Shown: piece after piece, positions 39,239 to 48,934 of the stretch
Position numbering within the stretch: position 1 is the stretch's first letter
How the letters are laid out: every line of letters starts with the position of its first letter
Assembly (NCBI GenBank): GCA_938084575.1
Contig: CALKFG010000005.1
Coordinates: forward strand, 186,001-250,000
DNA length: 64,000 nucleotides
Reading direction: 5' to 3'
Source of the DNA: an uncultured Hyphomonadaceae bacterium
Lineage (GTDB): Bacteria; Pseudomonadota; Alphaproteobacteria; Caulobacterales; Hyphomonadaceae
Position numbers and translations under genes: made by a program
The notes under the pieces: generated by a model
What the model was told of the DNA's origin: nothing
What the model saw: only the letters and a program-made list of their open reading frames with translations
Database searches by the model: none

Positions 39239-42200
39239 TTACCAGGTATCGATAAACGGGCGTTTCTTGCCTGTTCGGGGGGCTGGTTCTGGCAGGGACC
39301 GCAGCGCGGCACTGATCCGGTGTCGGGTATCCGCGGGGTCGATGACGTCATCAATCTCGAAATGAGAGGCCATGTTGATGGCCTTGCCGCGTTCATAGGC
39401 CCGGGCAACGCGTTCATCATAGGCTGCCTTGCGTTCTGCCAGGTCTTCAATCGCCTCGAGTTCCTTGCGGAAGCCCAGCTTCACACTGCCCTCCAGGCCC
39501 ATGCCGCCAAATTCGCCGGTTGGCCAGCTGACAGTCATCATCGGGGTGCGGAAACTGCCGCCGGCCATGGCCTGGGCGCCGAGGCCGTAACCCTTGCGGA
39601 TAATCACGGTGATCAGAGGTGTGGTCATATTGGCGCCCACGACCATCAGCCGGGAGGCATGGCGCACAAGCGCCGTGGCTTCAATCTCCGGACCGACCAT
39701 GATGCCGGGACAGTCAACCAGAGACAGGACGGGCAGGTCAAAGGCATCGCATAATTGCAGGAAGCGCGCCGCCTTGTCGGCTCCCGGCGTGTCAATGGCG
39801 CCTGACAGGTGCCCCGGATTGTTGGCAATCAGCCCCATCGGGCGGCCTTCAATCCGGATCAGGGCGGTAATCAGTCCAATGCCGAAAGACTTGCGCAGTT
39901 CCAGCACGCTGCCTGTATCGGCAAGCCCGGTAATGACCTGGTGCATATCGTACCAGCGCAACCGGTTCTCGGGCACAACGGACCGCAATTTCCGGGGATC
40001 TTCGGCGGTCCAGTCGGTGACCGGTCCCTGGAAGTAAGACAGGTAGGTCTTGGCCACCGCCACGGCTTCGGCCTCGTCTTCGACGGCGATGTCGACAACT
40101 CCATTGGGAACCTGAACATCCATGGGGCCGACCTCTTCAGGCGTGAACACGCCGAGGCCACCCCCTTCGATCATGGCCGGGCCGCCAATGCCGATATTGG
40201 CACTGCGCGTGGCGATGATCACATCGCAGCAGCCAAGCAGGACCGCATTGCCCGCGAAGCAGCGTCCATTTACGATACCCAGTGTCGGTACGAGGCCGGA
40301 CAATTGGGCGAAATAATTGAAAGCGAGACAGTCGAGGCCGGCAACGCCGGTGACATCCGTATCGCCCGGACGGCCGCCACCGCCCTCGGCGAATAGGACC
40401 GTCGGCAGGCGCTGGGTCTTGGCCAGCTCGAACATGCGGTCTTTTTTATAATGGTTGAGCGCGCCCTGCGTCCCGGCCAGGACCATATAGTCATAGCTCA
40501 TGGCCATGATGCGCGACTGCGCCTCCGGAAACAGGTCGCCATTTACATGGCCGAGACCACAGACCATTCCGTCGCCGGTCGTATTGGCGATCAGGTCGTC
40601 CAGGCCCCGGCGCTTGCGCTGGGCCGCGAGGACGGTAGCGCCATATTCAACGAAGCTGCCCTCATCGCACAGGTCTGCAATGTTTTCCCGTGCCGTTCTG
40701 AATCCGCGTCCGTGCCGCTTTGCAACCGCGCCGGGTCTGTTTTCATCATGTCCGGATTCCCACCGGAACCGCGCTTCTGCGAGGTCAGGACGGAACGTAT
40801 CCAGATCGATATCCACGCCCTTATCCCCGGTCTGGTCCTCGACGTCTGCAGCCGTCATAATGACCAGTCTCTGACCTTCAAAGACGGTGCTGCCAAGGTC
40901 TGCCGAAAGCGTGGTAACCCGGCCACTGACAGTGGCGCGGACCTCATGCTCCATTTTCATGGATTCCAGAATTGCGACAGTGCGCCCGACCCAGACCTCG
41001 TCGCCTGGGGCGATATCGAGACTGACCAGTGTGCCGGGTAAAGGGGCGTCCACCGCGACCTGGCCGGGCGCCAGGCCAGGCTGCTCGGCCACTGGCGCGG
41101 CGCCAGCTTGGGCCGTCGTGGCGGTCGATCCCGGCCGGGCGTCGAGCACGGCAAGGGGATCTTCAATCGTCTGAGCCGGCGCCGGGATCAGCGTGTCGAG
41201 ATTGTCATCCACAAACCGCGTATGGACCTGATAGGCACGCACGTCCGGATGGCCGGCCAGCGTCTTCTGCAGGTCGAGATTGGAGGCCGCCCCGGTCAGC
41301 TCAAACGCCTCCAGACCAGCCTGAAGATGCGTCAGCGTGTCTGTAAAGCTGCCCTGTGGCACGTGGGCAATCAGCTTGGCGATCAGGGAGTCATAATGGG
41401 CATTAACCGTGTAACCGACATAGCCGGCATCGTCCGTACGCAACCCCTCGCCCTGTGGCGGGTGATAGGTTTCGAGCCTTCCGGACGCTGGAATGATCAG
41501 GCCGTCCGGGCGCAGGGTTTCCAGATTGATCCGGGCCTGAATGGCAAAACCGTTGGGCTCCGGGATCGCGGCCTGGTCGAGCCCGGTGGCTGAGAGGCTC
41601 TGGCCTTCTGCCACCGCCAGCTGCGCCTTGACCAGGTCGATGCCCAGTATGTCTTCAGTGACCGTGTGCTCGACCTGCAGGCGGGCATTGGCCTCGATGA
41701 AATAAAACTCGGCCAGGTTTGGGCTGACCAGAAATTCGAAAGTTCCGAGACCGCGATAATTGACGGCTTTGGCGAGACGGACGGCTGCGGTGCAGAGTGC
41801 GCTGCGTACATCCTCTGACAGGCCCGGGCTGGGCGCGACTTCGAGGAGTTTCTGATGACGACGCTGCAGACTGCAGTCGCGGTCCCAGAGATGGCTGACC
41901 GCCCCCTGGCCATCACCAATAATCTGAACTTCGACATGCCGGGCCTGCTCAAGAAAGCGCTCGGCATAGAGTCGCGGGTCACCAAAGGCCTTGTCGGCCT
42001 CGGACCTGGCTCGCTGCAGCGCGGAGGCCAGCTCATCGCGGGCGCGCACAATCCGGACACCGCGGCCACCGCCGCCTGACAGGGCTTTCAGGATCAATGC
42101 TTCGCCCTCGGCGAGGCTGTCAAAAGCGGCTTCGGCGCCAGCGAGATCAAGCTCTCCCGTGCTCAGGGTCAGCACCGCGACGCCCTCTGTCCGGGCCAGG

Positions 42201-42556
42201 TCGACGGCGGCACCCTTGTCACCCAGCCGATCCAGCGTTTCCGGTGTCGGACCGATGAAGACCAGACCCGCCGCTTCCACCGCCCGTGCGAAATCGCCCC
42301 GTTCGCTGAGCAAGCCATAACCGGGATGGACGGCGTCGGCGTTACTCGCCCGCGCGGCCGCGATGACCGCATCGATATCGAGATAGGCCTGCAGGCCGGT
42401 GCCCGGCAGGGTGACCAGCTCATCGACATCAGCGGCGTGGCGTCCATCCAGATCATCCTGAGCGGCAAGACCAATCGCTATCAGCCCCTCCGATCTGGCA
42501 GAGCGGGCGATCCGACTTGCGATTTCGCCACGATTGGCGATCAGGAGCCGCTTCAT
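39239..42556 (-). CDS. Single-chain biotin-dependent acyl-CoA carboxylase (BC-BCCP-CT fusion)
   Basis: A 1105-residue fusion of all three functions that are separate subunits in most bacterial acyl-CoA carboxylases. Biotin carboxylase (1 to about 450) starts LLIANRGEIASRI and shows the ATP-grasp SGGGGRGVRIV; the biotinyl domain has ESMKMEHEV with Lys534; the carboxyltransferase (about 590-1105) has DLIANTTGDGMVCGLG, RCFAGNAVLLGCCD and LVDCPGIMVG. This single-chain layout matches long-chain acyl-CoA carboxylases described in Mycobacterium and others. Acyl specificity is not visible. The stop of the acyl-CoA ligase upstream overlaps its start (ATGA). Confidence 0.9.
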   Translation of the reverse strand: MKRLLIANRGEIASRIARSARSEGLIAIGLAAQDDLDGRHAADVDELVTLPGTGLQAYLDIDAVIAAARASNADAVHPGYGLLSERGDFARAVEAAGLVFIGPTPETLDRLGDKGAAVDLARTEGVAVLTLSTGELDLAGAEAAFDSLAEGEALILKALSGGGGRGVRIVRARDELASALQRARSEADKAFGDPRLYAERFLEQARHVEVQIIGDGQGAVSHLWDRDCSLQRRHQKLLEVAPSPGLSEDVRSALCTAAVRLAKAVNYRGLGTFEFLVSPNLAEFYFIEANARLQVEHTVTEDILGIDLVKAQLAVAEGQSLSATGLDQAAIPEPNGFAIQARINLETLRPDGLIIPASGRLETYHPPQGEGLRTDDAGYVGYTVNAHYDSLIAKLIAHVPQGSFTDTLTHLQAGLEAFELTGAASNLDLQKTLAGHPDVRAYQVHTRFVDDNLDTLIPAPAQTIEDPLAVLDARPGSTATTAQAGAAPVAEQPGLAPGQVAVDAPLPGTLVSLDIAPGDEVWVGRTVAILESMKMEHEVRATVSGRVTTLSADLGSTVFEGQRLVIMTAADVEDQTGDKGVDIDLDTFRPDLAEARFRWESGHDENRPGAVAKRHGRGFRTARENIADLCDEGSFVEYGATVLAAQRKRRGLDDLIANTTGDGMVCGLGHVNGDLFPEAQSRIMAMSYDYMVLAGTQGALNHYKKDRMFELAKTQRLPTVLFAEGGGGRPGDTDVTGVAGLDCLAFNYFAQLSGLVPTLGIVNGRCFAGNAVLLGCCDVIIATRSANIGIGGPAMIEGGGLGVFTPEEVGPMDVQVPNGVVDIAVEDEAEAVAVAKTYLSYFQGPVTDWTAEDPRKLRSVVPENRLRWYDMHQVITGLADTGSVLELRKSFGIGLITALIRIEGRPMGLIANNPGHLSGAIDTPGADKAARFLQLCDAFDLPVLSLVDCPGIMVGPEIEATALVRHASRLMVVGANMTTPLITVIIRKGYGLGAQAMAGGSFRTPMMTVSWPTGEFGGMGLEGSVKLGFRKELEAIEDLAERKAAYDERVARAYERGKAINMASHFEIDDVIDPADTRHRISAALRSLPEPAPRTGKKRPFIDTW

Positions 42557-44181
42557 TCGGAGACGCCTAATGCGTCCAGAGCGAAGTTTCGGATCGTTTT
42601 ATAGTCGGCCTTGCCATTCGCTGCGCGGCCAAGACTGTCCTTGAACAGGATGCTTTTCGGTGCCTTGTAGCGGGCCAGACGGTCCTGAACGAAAGCCCGA
42701 AGCGTATCGGCGTCAGCATCGCTCCCTGCGTCCCGCTGGACCACGGCGGTGACAGCTTGCCCCCACTTTTCATCTGGCAGCCCAACCACCAGCGCATCCA
42801 CGACGTCCGGATGGGCTTTCAGGGCCTCTTCCACCTCTTCAGGATAAATTTTCTCGCCGCCCGAATTGATGCAAATCGAGCCGCGGCCGAGCAGTGTCAG
42901 CGTCCCGTCCGCGGCGACGGTGCACCAGTCACCGGGTATGGCATAGCGAACGCCATTGATGGTCTGAAACGTCTTTGCGGTTTTGTCTTCATCCTTGTAA
43001 TAGCCGAGCGGGACTGCGCCGCCGCGGGCGATGAAACCCGGTTCGTCGCTGCCCGGCTGAATTTCCCGGCCATCTTCGCTGAACACTTTGCAGCTGTCTC
43101 CAATCGTAAAGCGCGCCGTCTGGGTGCCGGCTTCCGCAGTCGTGACCGACATGCCGAAGCCGACGGCTTCCGACGCCCCGAAACTGTCCATCAGGGCCAC
43201 TTGGGGGATGTGGCGGATCAGGCCCTGCTTCACGTCATGGCTCCACATCACGCCCGACGAGGTGATGGTCTGAACCGCGCTCAGGTCGAACTGGGCCGGC
43301 TTGGCGTCGAGGACGGCCAGCATCGGCTTGGCAAAGGCGTCGCCGACAATGGCCATGGCCGTGACACCATGACGGGCCACGGTGTCCCACAAGGCCTCAG
43401 GATCAAAGGTCAGGCTGTGCTCCAGCGTCACAATCGCCCCTCCGTTCAGCAGTGCACCAAGGGCCGTGAACAGGCCGGTGCCATGCATCAGGGGGCAGGC
43501 CGGCAACTGGCGTCCGTGCCGGCCGATCTCGTCGACAAAGGCCAGGTGTTCGGTCATCGTTTCAGGGGCGCCACCATAGATTTTGCGCATGCCTTCAAGA
43601 TTGGCTTCGCGCCAGATCTGGTGGGTCCACATCACGCCCTTGGGCATGCCCGTCGTGCCGCCGGTATAGAGGAACATCATGTCGTCATCGGCCCGCTCAA
43701 TCTCCAGCGGGGCCGGGTCATGGGCGCTCACGAGCTCATCATAGGCCAAGGCAAAATCGGGGCGGGCCGTATCTGTCCCGACCTCAATCCAGCACTTTAT
43801 CCCGGGAAGGCGCCGGCGAACCCGCTCAACGGAGTCCCGGAACGCGCTATCATAGACAACGGCCACGCTGTCTGAATTGTCAAAGATATAAACCAGTTCA
43901 TCATCCAAATATCGATAATTGACGTTGACGTGGGTCAGTCTGGCTTTGAAACAGGCGGCGACGCTTTCCATATATTCGGGGCAGTTTCTCATATAGAAGC
44001 CGACTTTATCACCTGGCGCTGCACCGTGGGATAAAAAGGCGCGCGCCAGGCTGTTTGAACGTCGGGTCATCTCCGGCCAGGAAATCACCCGATCACCCTG
44101 TATCAGGGCGGGGCTCTCCTCTCCCAGTTTTCGTCCTACAGCGTCTAAAATGTCACCGAAATTCCATATGCTGTCTGCCAT
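42553..44181 (-). CDS. Acyl-CoA synthetase (AMP-binding ANL family)
   Basis: A 542-residue adenylate-forming ligase activating a carboxylic acid to its CoA thioester. Seen: P-loop-like MFLYTGGTTGMPKGVMW, the A5-type motif FGASEAVGFGMS, DWCTVAADGTLTLLGRGSICINSGGEKIYPEEVEE (hinge and A8 region), and the catalytic Lys near the C-terminus in RAANGKADYKTI. It is coupled by a 4-nt overlap to the fused carboxylase, suggesting the ligase product is carboxylated next. GGGAGA lies before the ATG. Confidence 0.9.
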   Translation of the reverse strand: MADSIWNFGDILDAVGRKLGEESPALIQGDRVISWPEMTRRSNSLARAFLSHGAAPGDKVGFYMRNCPEYMESVAACFKARLTHVNVNYRYLDDELVYIFDNSDSVAVVYDSAFRDSVERVRRRLPGIKCWIEVGTDTARPDFALAYDELVSAHDPAPLEIERADDDMMFLYTGGTTGMPKGVMWTHQIWREANLEGMRKIYGGAPETMTEHLAFVDEIGRHGRQLPACPLMHGTGLFTALGALLNGGAIVTLEHSLTFDPEALWDTVARHGVTAMAIVGDAFAKPMLAVLDAKPAQFDLSAVQTITSSGVMWSHDVKQGLIRHIPQVALMDSFGASEAVGFGMSVTTAEAGTQTARFTIGDSCKVFSEDGREIQPGSDEPGFIARGGAVPLGYYKDEDKTAKTFQTINGVRYAIPGDWCTVAADGTLTLLGRGSICINSGGEKIYPEEVEEALKAHPDVVDALVVGLPDEKWGQAVTAVVQRDAGSDADADTLRAFVQDRLARYKAPKSILFKDSLGRAANGKADYKTIRNFALDALGVSE

Positions 44182-44369
44182 TTACAGATCTCCCAAACAG
44201 TTTGCCTCAGGGGCTACGCCCTCTATTTTTTATGATTTTTCAGATACTTATCGCCACTGCCCGGCAGGCTGCGGTACGATATCCAGCATTGGGAACTGAG
44301 TATAGACTTTTGCCCCAACGAAACCTTTTCGTCAGCCCCTGCTCATTCGTCCGACTTGCAGTGCTCGCC

Positions 44370-44439
44370 AAGCGCTCCTCCATCTTCTGCATTTTAGATA
44401 TACAGGAGCGCTTATGCCCGCCAAGGGTTCGCTTGGCGG
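44370..44439. repeat. Two nested/tandem inverted repeats after the RND operon
   Basis: First, a 10-bp perfect pair AAGCGCTCCT (44370-44379) and AGGAGCGCTT (44404-44413) with a 24-nt spacer. Second, an 8-bp perfect hairpin CCGCCAAG (44418-44425)/CTTGGCGG (44432-44439) with a 6-nt loop. They fill the 280-nt gap between acyl-CoA ligase and the RND gene and could stop minus-strand read-through from the efflux operon; neither is followed by a U-run. The remaining bases of the gap hold only the leader of the ligase gene. Confidence 0.5.
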
Positions 44440-44461
44440 CAGGGTCGTAGAAAAAATATTC

Positions 44462-47400
44462 CTACTCGGCTGCCGGTCTGACCCGGACGCCCCGATCATC
44501 AGGGGTCTGCAGGGGATGTGCTGACGTCTCAGCTGGGCTTAGCAGGCGCAGGCGGGCGAGCAATCGGTCCCGCCATCGCCCCAATTTTGTTGGCACCGCG
44601 AGCCAGACCGGGGTCACAATGAGGGTCATCAGGGTTGAAAAGCCGAGACCAAATACCACCGATGTTGCCAGCGGGACCCACCATTCAGCGGTCACACCCC
44701 CGAAGGAAATCGAGCCCTCGCGGAAGTTGACATTCATCATGAAGATCATCGGAAGCAAGCCACAAATTGTGGTCAATGTGGTCAGCAGGATCGGCCGGAT
44801 GCGTTGTGCGGCAGCCGCTATCGCAGCCTCCTCGCTGGATCGATTGTCTTCCCGAAGCCGCTGATATGTATCGATGAGAACGATGTTGTTGTTGACCACA
44901 ATACCGGCCAGCGCGACGATTCCGGTTCCGATCATAAGGACGGAAATATAGGGAAGAACCAGCTGGATGCCGATCAGAACGCCGGCGGTCGATAGAATGA
45001 CCGCTGACAGAGTCAGCAGCACATGGTAAAAATTGTTGAATTCCCAAAGCAATATAATTCCCATGAGAAACAGGGCAGCGATCGCGGCGGTCTGGAAAAA
45101 GGCACTGGCCTCGGCGGCGTCCTCATCTGCGCCTTCGAAATCGATGTCCACGCTGGGATCAAGTCCTGCGCCGGCAACCCAGGTTTTGACCTGCTGCACC
45201 ATTTCGGCGCCGGCGCCTTGCTCCCTGGCATTGGCGCGAACCATGATCAGCCGCTTGCCATCGCGCCGATCAATCTTGGCGACCTTTTGGGCGGGCACAC
45301 GCTCAACAAAAAGGGACAACGGGACTTGCCCCGATCTCGTTGCGATACGAAGCCGGTCCAGAGCCTCAACACTGCGGACAGATTGCGGCAACCGGACGCG
45401 AATGTCCAACTCATCCAGAGCGTCATCCGGTCGGTAGCGGCCAATCAGAATGCCATTGGTCACAAGCTGGACTGCGGCGCCGACCTGGGCAACGTCGATC
45501 CCGAACTTTCCGGCCTGCTGGCGATCGACCTGCAGCTGATATTCAATCCCGGGAAGCGGGCGACTGTCTTCCTGATCGAGAAGCCCATCCATGCTGTCGA
45601 GGTGTTTCCGGACACGGTCCGCCGTCTCTGCCAGAGCGACAGCATTGTCTGCGCGCAGCGCAATCTGCACATCTTTACCGACAGGTGGACCCTGTTCAAG
45701 CTTGACCACCTCTGTGGGAATGGTGCGCAGCTGTTTGAGGGTGTCACGAATTTGCTGTTCGACCTGACGCCCATTGAAACCCTCATCGCGGCCTTTCAGA
45801 TTGATCAATACCCGCCCAATTGTATCGATCGGCGGGGAGGCGATTCCATCAAAGTTGAAGCTTCCGGAGCCTTCGCCGCCCGTGGTTGTGGACATGGAGG
45901 CAATGCCCGGCAACGGCAACAGGCGGTTGGTCACCTGTTTTACAATTGCGAACTCCTCGACAGCCGACAAATTCCCCTGAGCGCGAACAAGGACGTAAAG
46001 TTGTTCTGGCTCCAGATCGAGAAAGAGTTCGGATTTGTGAGGGGTCGAGGCAAACCAGGAAAAAATTGAATAAACCACCACAATCGATGCCACGGTCACG
46101 CTGAGCGGCCGGGCAATAAGGGCGGAGGTAAAGCGGGCATACCGGCCCAGCCAGCCGCGCGCTTCCATGGGGTCGCCAGAAACGCCGGATACGGCGGCAA
46201 GATTATCGGCATCGCGGGAATCGGCTCGTCCCCCTGCCACCGAACCCAGGACGGGGAGAAAAATCAGAGCCATTATCAGGGATGCCAGCAATACGAATAT
46301 GAGTGTGATGGGCAGATAAGACATGAACTTCCCCACCATCGAGTCCCAGAACAGGAAGGGAAAAAAGGCCGCCAGAGTCGTCGCGCTGGAGGCCACAATT
46401 GGCCAGAACATCCGCTTGGCGGCCATGCTGTAGGCGTCGCGGCGATCAAGCCCTTCAGCCATTTTGCGATCGGCATATTCAACCACGACAATCGCACCAT
46501 CAACGAGTATTCCAACGGCAATGACCATGCCGAACATGACCATCATGTTGATGGTGAATCCATACATGGCGAGCATCAGGAACGCCATCACGAAAGACCC
46601 CGGAATCGCGAGGCCGACCATCAGGGCTGACCGCAAACCGAGGGCGGCAACGACAATGATCATAACCAGCACCACGGCGACAGCGATGGATGACTGGAGC
46701 TGTCCAAGCTGGTCATCAATCATTTCCGACATATCCGCCGTCAGAGCGGCCTCAACGGTTTCTGGCCATCTTTCCTCGCCGCGTGCGACCACGGCTCTGA
46801 CGTCGGCCACGGTATCGAGAATGTTCGCCCCCGACCGTTTGATAATCTGGATGCTGACGGCGGGTTTGCCATTGAATTCCGCGAAGACATCGCGATCCTT
46901 AAAGGTCCGCTGGATGTCGGCAACGTCAGCCAGTGTGATCACCGCATCGCCTGAGACCCGAACCGGCAAGGTAAAAGCATCCTCAGCTTTTTTTATCAGG
47001 CCGGGGACTTTGACCGGGAAGCGTCCCTCTCCCATGTCTATTCGACCCGCGGGGACCAGTCGGTTATTCGATGAAACAACTGCCAATATGTCTTGATAGG
47101 ATAAATTGTAGGTTTCGAGTTTGACCGGATCGACCACAATTTCGAGGACTTCTTCCCGATCGCCCTGCAGGCGCGCTTCGAGGACACCATCGAGCATTTC
47201 CAGCTCGTCTCTTAAAGACTGCGCAATCTGGTAAAGGCCCCGCTCGGGTGCATCGCCGTAAAGATTAATCACCAGGACGGGAAACAATGAGGCATTGATT
47301 TCCGTGACAATGGGCTCACGGGTCTCCTCGGGGAATTCCCGTTCTGCCAGATCAATTTTGTCTTTGACATCGAGGACAGCCTGCTTCTGGTCAAAGGAGA

Positions 47401-47692
47401 CTTCAAATTCGGCGACGATCTGCCCGGCGCCCTCCAGGCCAAAAGCATCAAGCTGCTTCAAGCCCTCAATACTTCGCATTTCCGCCTCTACCGGACGCAG
47501 AAGTAAACGTTCAGAATCCTCTGGTGAGATACCCTCGAGAGGAATGGTCACTCCAACATAGGGCAGGGGGATATCAGGGTCTGCTTCCTTCGGCAGATTG
47601 ACATAGGTTGCGGTGCCCCAGATGAGGACGACGACGAGAAGGGCGAGCACCATTCGCGCTCGGCCGATGGCTCCATCAATCAGGGCGTTCAT
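44462..47692 (-). CDS. RND-family efflux permease
   Basis: A 1076-residue inner-membrane proton antiporter subunit with the RND plan: one N-terminal helix, a large periplasmic loop, a helix cluster (about 335-480), a second loop and a second cluster (about 870-1040). TM4 has ILVDGAIVVVEYAD, so it carries a single Asp (VDG) where AcrB-type pumps have VDD; this is closer to CzcA/CusA-style permeases. Substrate cannot be assigned. Starts 3 nt after the HlyD-family gene; no outer-membrane partner is adjacent. Confidence 0.92.
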   Translation of the reverse strand: MNALIDGAIGRARMVLALLVVVLIWGTATYVNLPKEADPDIPLPYVGVTIPLEGISPEDSERLLLRPVEAEMRSIEGLKQLDAFGLEGAGQIVAEFEVSFDQKQAVLDVKDKIDLAEREFPEETREPIVTEINASLFPVLVINLYGDAPERGLYQIAQSLRDELEMLDGVLEARLQGDREEVLEIVVDPVKLETYNLSYQDILAVVSSNNRLVPAGRIDMGEGRFPVKVPGLIKKAEDAFTLPVRVSGDAVITLADVADIQRTFKDRDVFAEFNGKPAVSIQIIKRSGANILDTVADVRAVVARGEERWPETVEAALTADMSEMIDDQLGQLQSSIAVAVVLVMIIVVAALGLRSALMVGLAIPGSFVMAFLMLAMYGFTINMMVMFGMVIAVGILVDGAIVVVEYADRKMAEGLDRRDAYSMAAKRMFWPIVASSATTLAAFFPFLFWDSMVGKFMSYLPITLIFVLLASLIMALIFLPVLGSVAGGRADSRDADNLAAVSGVSGDPMEARGWLGRYARFTSALIARPLSVTVASIVVVYSIFSWFASTPHKSELFLDLEPEQLYVLVRAQGNLSAVEEFAIVKQVTNRLLPLPGIASMSTTTGGEGSGSFNFDGIASPPIDTIGRVLINLKGRDEGFNGRQVEQQIRDTLKQLRTIPTEVVKLEQGPPVGKDVQIALRADNAVALAETADRVRKHLDSMDGLLDQEDSRPLPGIEYQLQVDRQQAGKFGIDVAQVGAAVQLVTNGILIGRYRPDDALDELDIRVRLPQSVRSVEALDRLRIATRSGQVPLSLFVERVPAQKVAKIDRRDGKRLIMVRANAREQGAGAEMVQQVKTWVAGAGLDPSVDIDFEGADEDAAEASAFFQTAAIAALFLMGIILLWEFNNFYHVLLTLSAVILSTAGVLIGIQLVLPYISVLMIGTGIVALAGIVVNNNIVLIDTYQRLREDNRSSEEAAIAAAAQRIRPILLTTLTTICGLLPMIFMMNVNFREGSISFGGVTAEWWVPLATSVVFGLGFSTLMTLIVTPVWLAVPTKLGRWRDRLLARLRLLSPAETSAHPLQTPDDRGVRVRPAAE

Positions 47693-47695
47693 GGA

Positions 47696-48781
47696 CTACC
47701 GTGCCTCCGCATCCAGAGCCTGAACCATCGTGCCTTCCTGAACAAATCCCTGACCCTCGACCAGAAGGGCAGCATCTGCGGGCAGGCCGGTCACCCAGAT
47801 GCCCGTTTCAACATCATCTATAATGTCAACTTCGCTGAACCTGACCATGGATTCGGGGTCGACATATCGGACGCCGACGCGACCGTCATCATGCAGGACA
47901 AGAGACGCGGGCGTCAGTGGAACGGCTTCGGTTTCGCCGACGATCAAACGGATGTCCGCTGTCAGGCCGGCGGCGATGGTGAAATCGGGGTTGCCGACTT
48001 CGAGTTCGACCCGGAATGTACGGGTGGCTGGATCTGCAGTGCGGGCGACGAAGCGAACGGTCCCCTGCATTTGCGAACCATCCGAGAGAGTCGCCGTTGC
48101 CAGCTTGCCGCTTGCAAGCTGTGCGCGTTGGTTTTCGGTGGCCTCGAATACGATCAGGATTGGATCAAGGTCGACGACCTGTCCACATGCTGCGCCCGGT
48201 GAAAGGAAGTCGCCGATTTCAGCCTCGCGCCGTTCGAATATGCCGGCAAAGGGCGCAGTTAACTGGACTCTGGTCCGTTCAATCCTCGCCGCGGCCAGAG
48301 CAGCTTCGGCCTGATCCCGTGCCGCTTTCAGCGCGGCGGTACGATTTGATGTTGTCCATCCCTTTTCAAGCAGGGAGACCGCCGCCTCATAGTCAAGCCT
48401 GCTTGCTGTGAGCGCAGCCTCGGCTTCTGAGATTCGGGCTTGGCGGGAGTCAATCGCAAGCTGGCAGAGGATATCGCCCACTTTGACGATCTGACCCTCT
48501 TTGGCCGGGGCGGCCTGAACGATCCCGGCTGTTTCGGCCCGCACCATGACTGAGCGGTTGGCTTCCGTGCGCCCTTTGAAGCTTGAAAAAATGGTATGTT
48601 GCCTCGGTGTGATCTTGCGGACCAGAACCGTTGGCTTATCGGCTTTCTCGTTTTGAGCTATCGTCGCAACCGGCCGTTCGGAGGACGGTTGGCCTCTTAA
48701 GGCCGATCGCACCCCGAAATAGCCGACCAGCAGGACAAGGATCAGCCCGGCGGTAAGAATGGATTTCGGAAGACGGTGCAT
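47696..48781 (-). CDS. Membrane-fusion protein (HlyD/RND periplasmic adaptor)
   Basis: A 361-residue adaptor with an N-terminal anchor (about 8-27). The lipoyl/barrel sandwich (VRAETAGIVQAAPAKEGQIVKVGDILCQL), an alpha-hairpin (about 110-175) and a beta-barrel (PFAGIFERREAEIGDFLSPGAACGQVVDL) are visible. It is the immediate upstream partner of the RND permease and probably co-transcribed. ATG 48781 starts the anchor; ATG 48817 and a further upstream frame are possible but add non-family residues. About 150 nt to the BCCT gene upstream hold no clear terminator. Confidence 0.88.
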   Translation of the reverse strand: MHRLPKSILTAGLILVLLVGYFGVRSALRGQPSSERPVATIAQNEKADKPTVLVRKITPRQHTIFSSFKGRTEANRSVMVRAETAGIVQAAPAKEGQIVKVGDILCQLAIDSRQARISEAEAALTASRLDYEAAVSLLEKGWTTSNRTAALKAARDQAEAALAAARIERTRVQLTAPFAGIFERREAEIGDFLSPGAACGQVVDLDPILIVFEATENQRAQLASGKLATATLSDGSQMQGTVRFVARTADPATRTFRVELEVGNPDFTIAAGLTADIRLIVGETEAVPLTPASLVLHDDGRVGVRYVDPESMVRFSEVDIIDDVETGIWVTGLPADAALLVEGQGFVQEGTMVQALDAEAR

Positions 48782-48934
48782 GATTTCGGTCCGCTTGGTA
48801 AAGGCCAGTGCGTGCATCACGCTGATACGCAAGTGGGGTAATGTGTTGTGGTTACAAGTGCGCAAACGCCACAGCGGGATCTTCTCCCGATGGTGAAAGG
48901 TCACCTTAACCTGTTGTCACCGTCAGCCGGGGGG

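Noticed and set aside
44182-44461. Small plus-strand frame between the acyl-CoA ligase and RND gene
   Set aside because: It overlaps the ligase coding region in antisense and the inverted repeats and has low-complexity translation with no family features.
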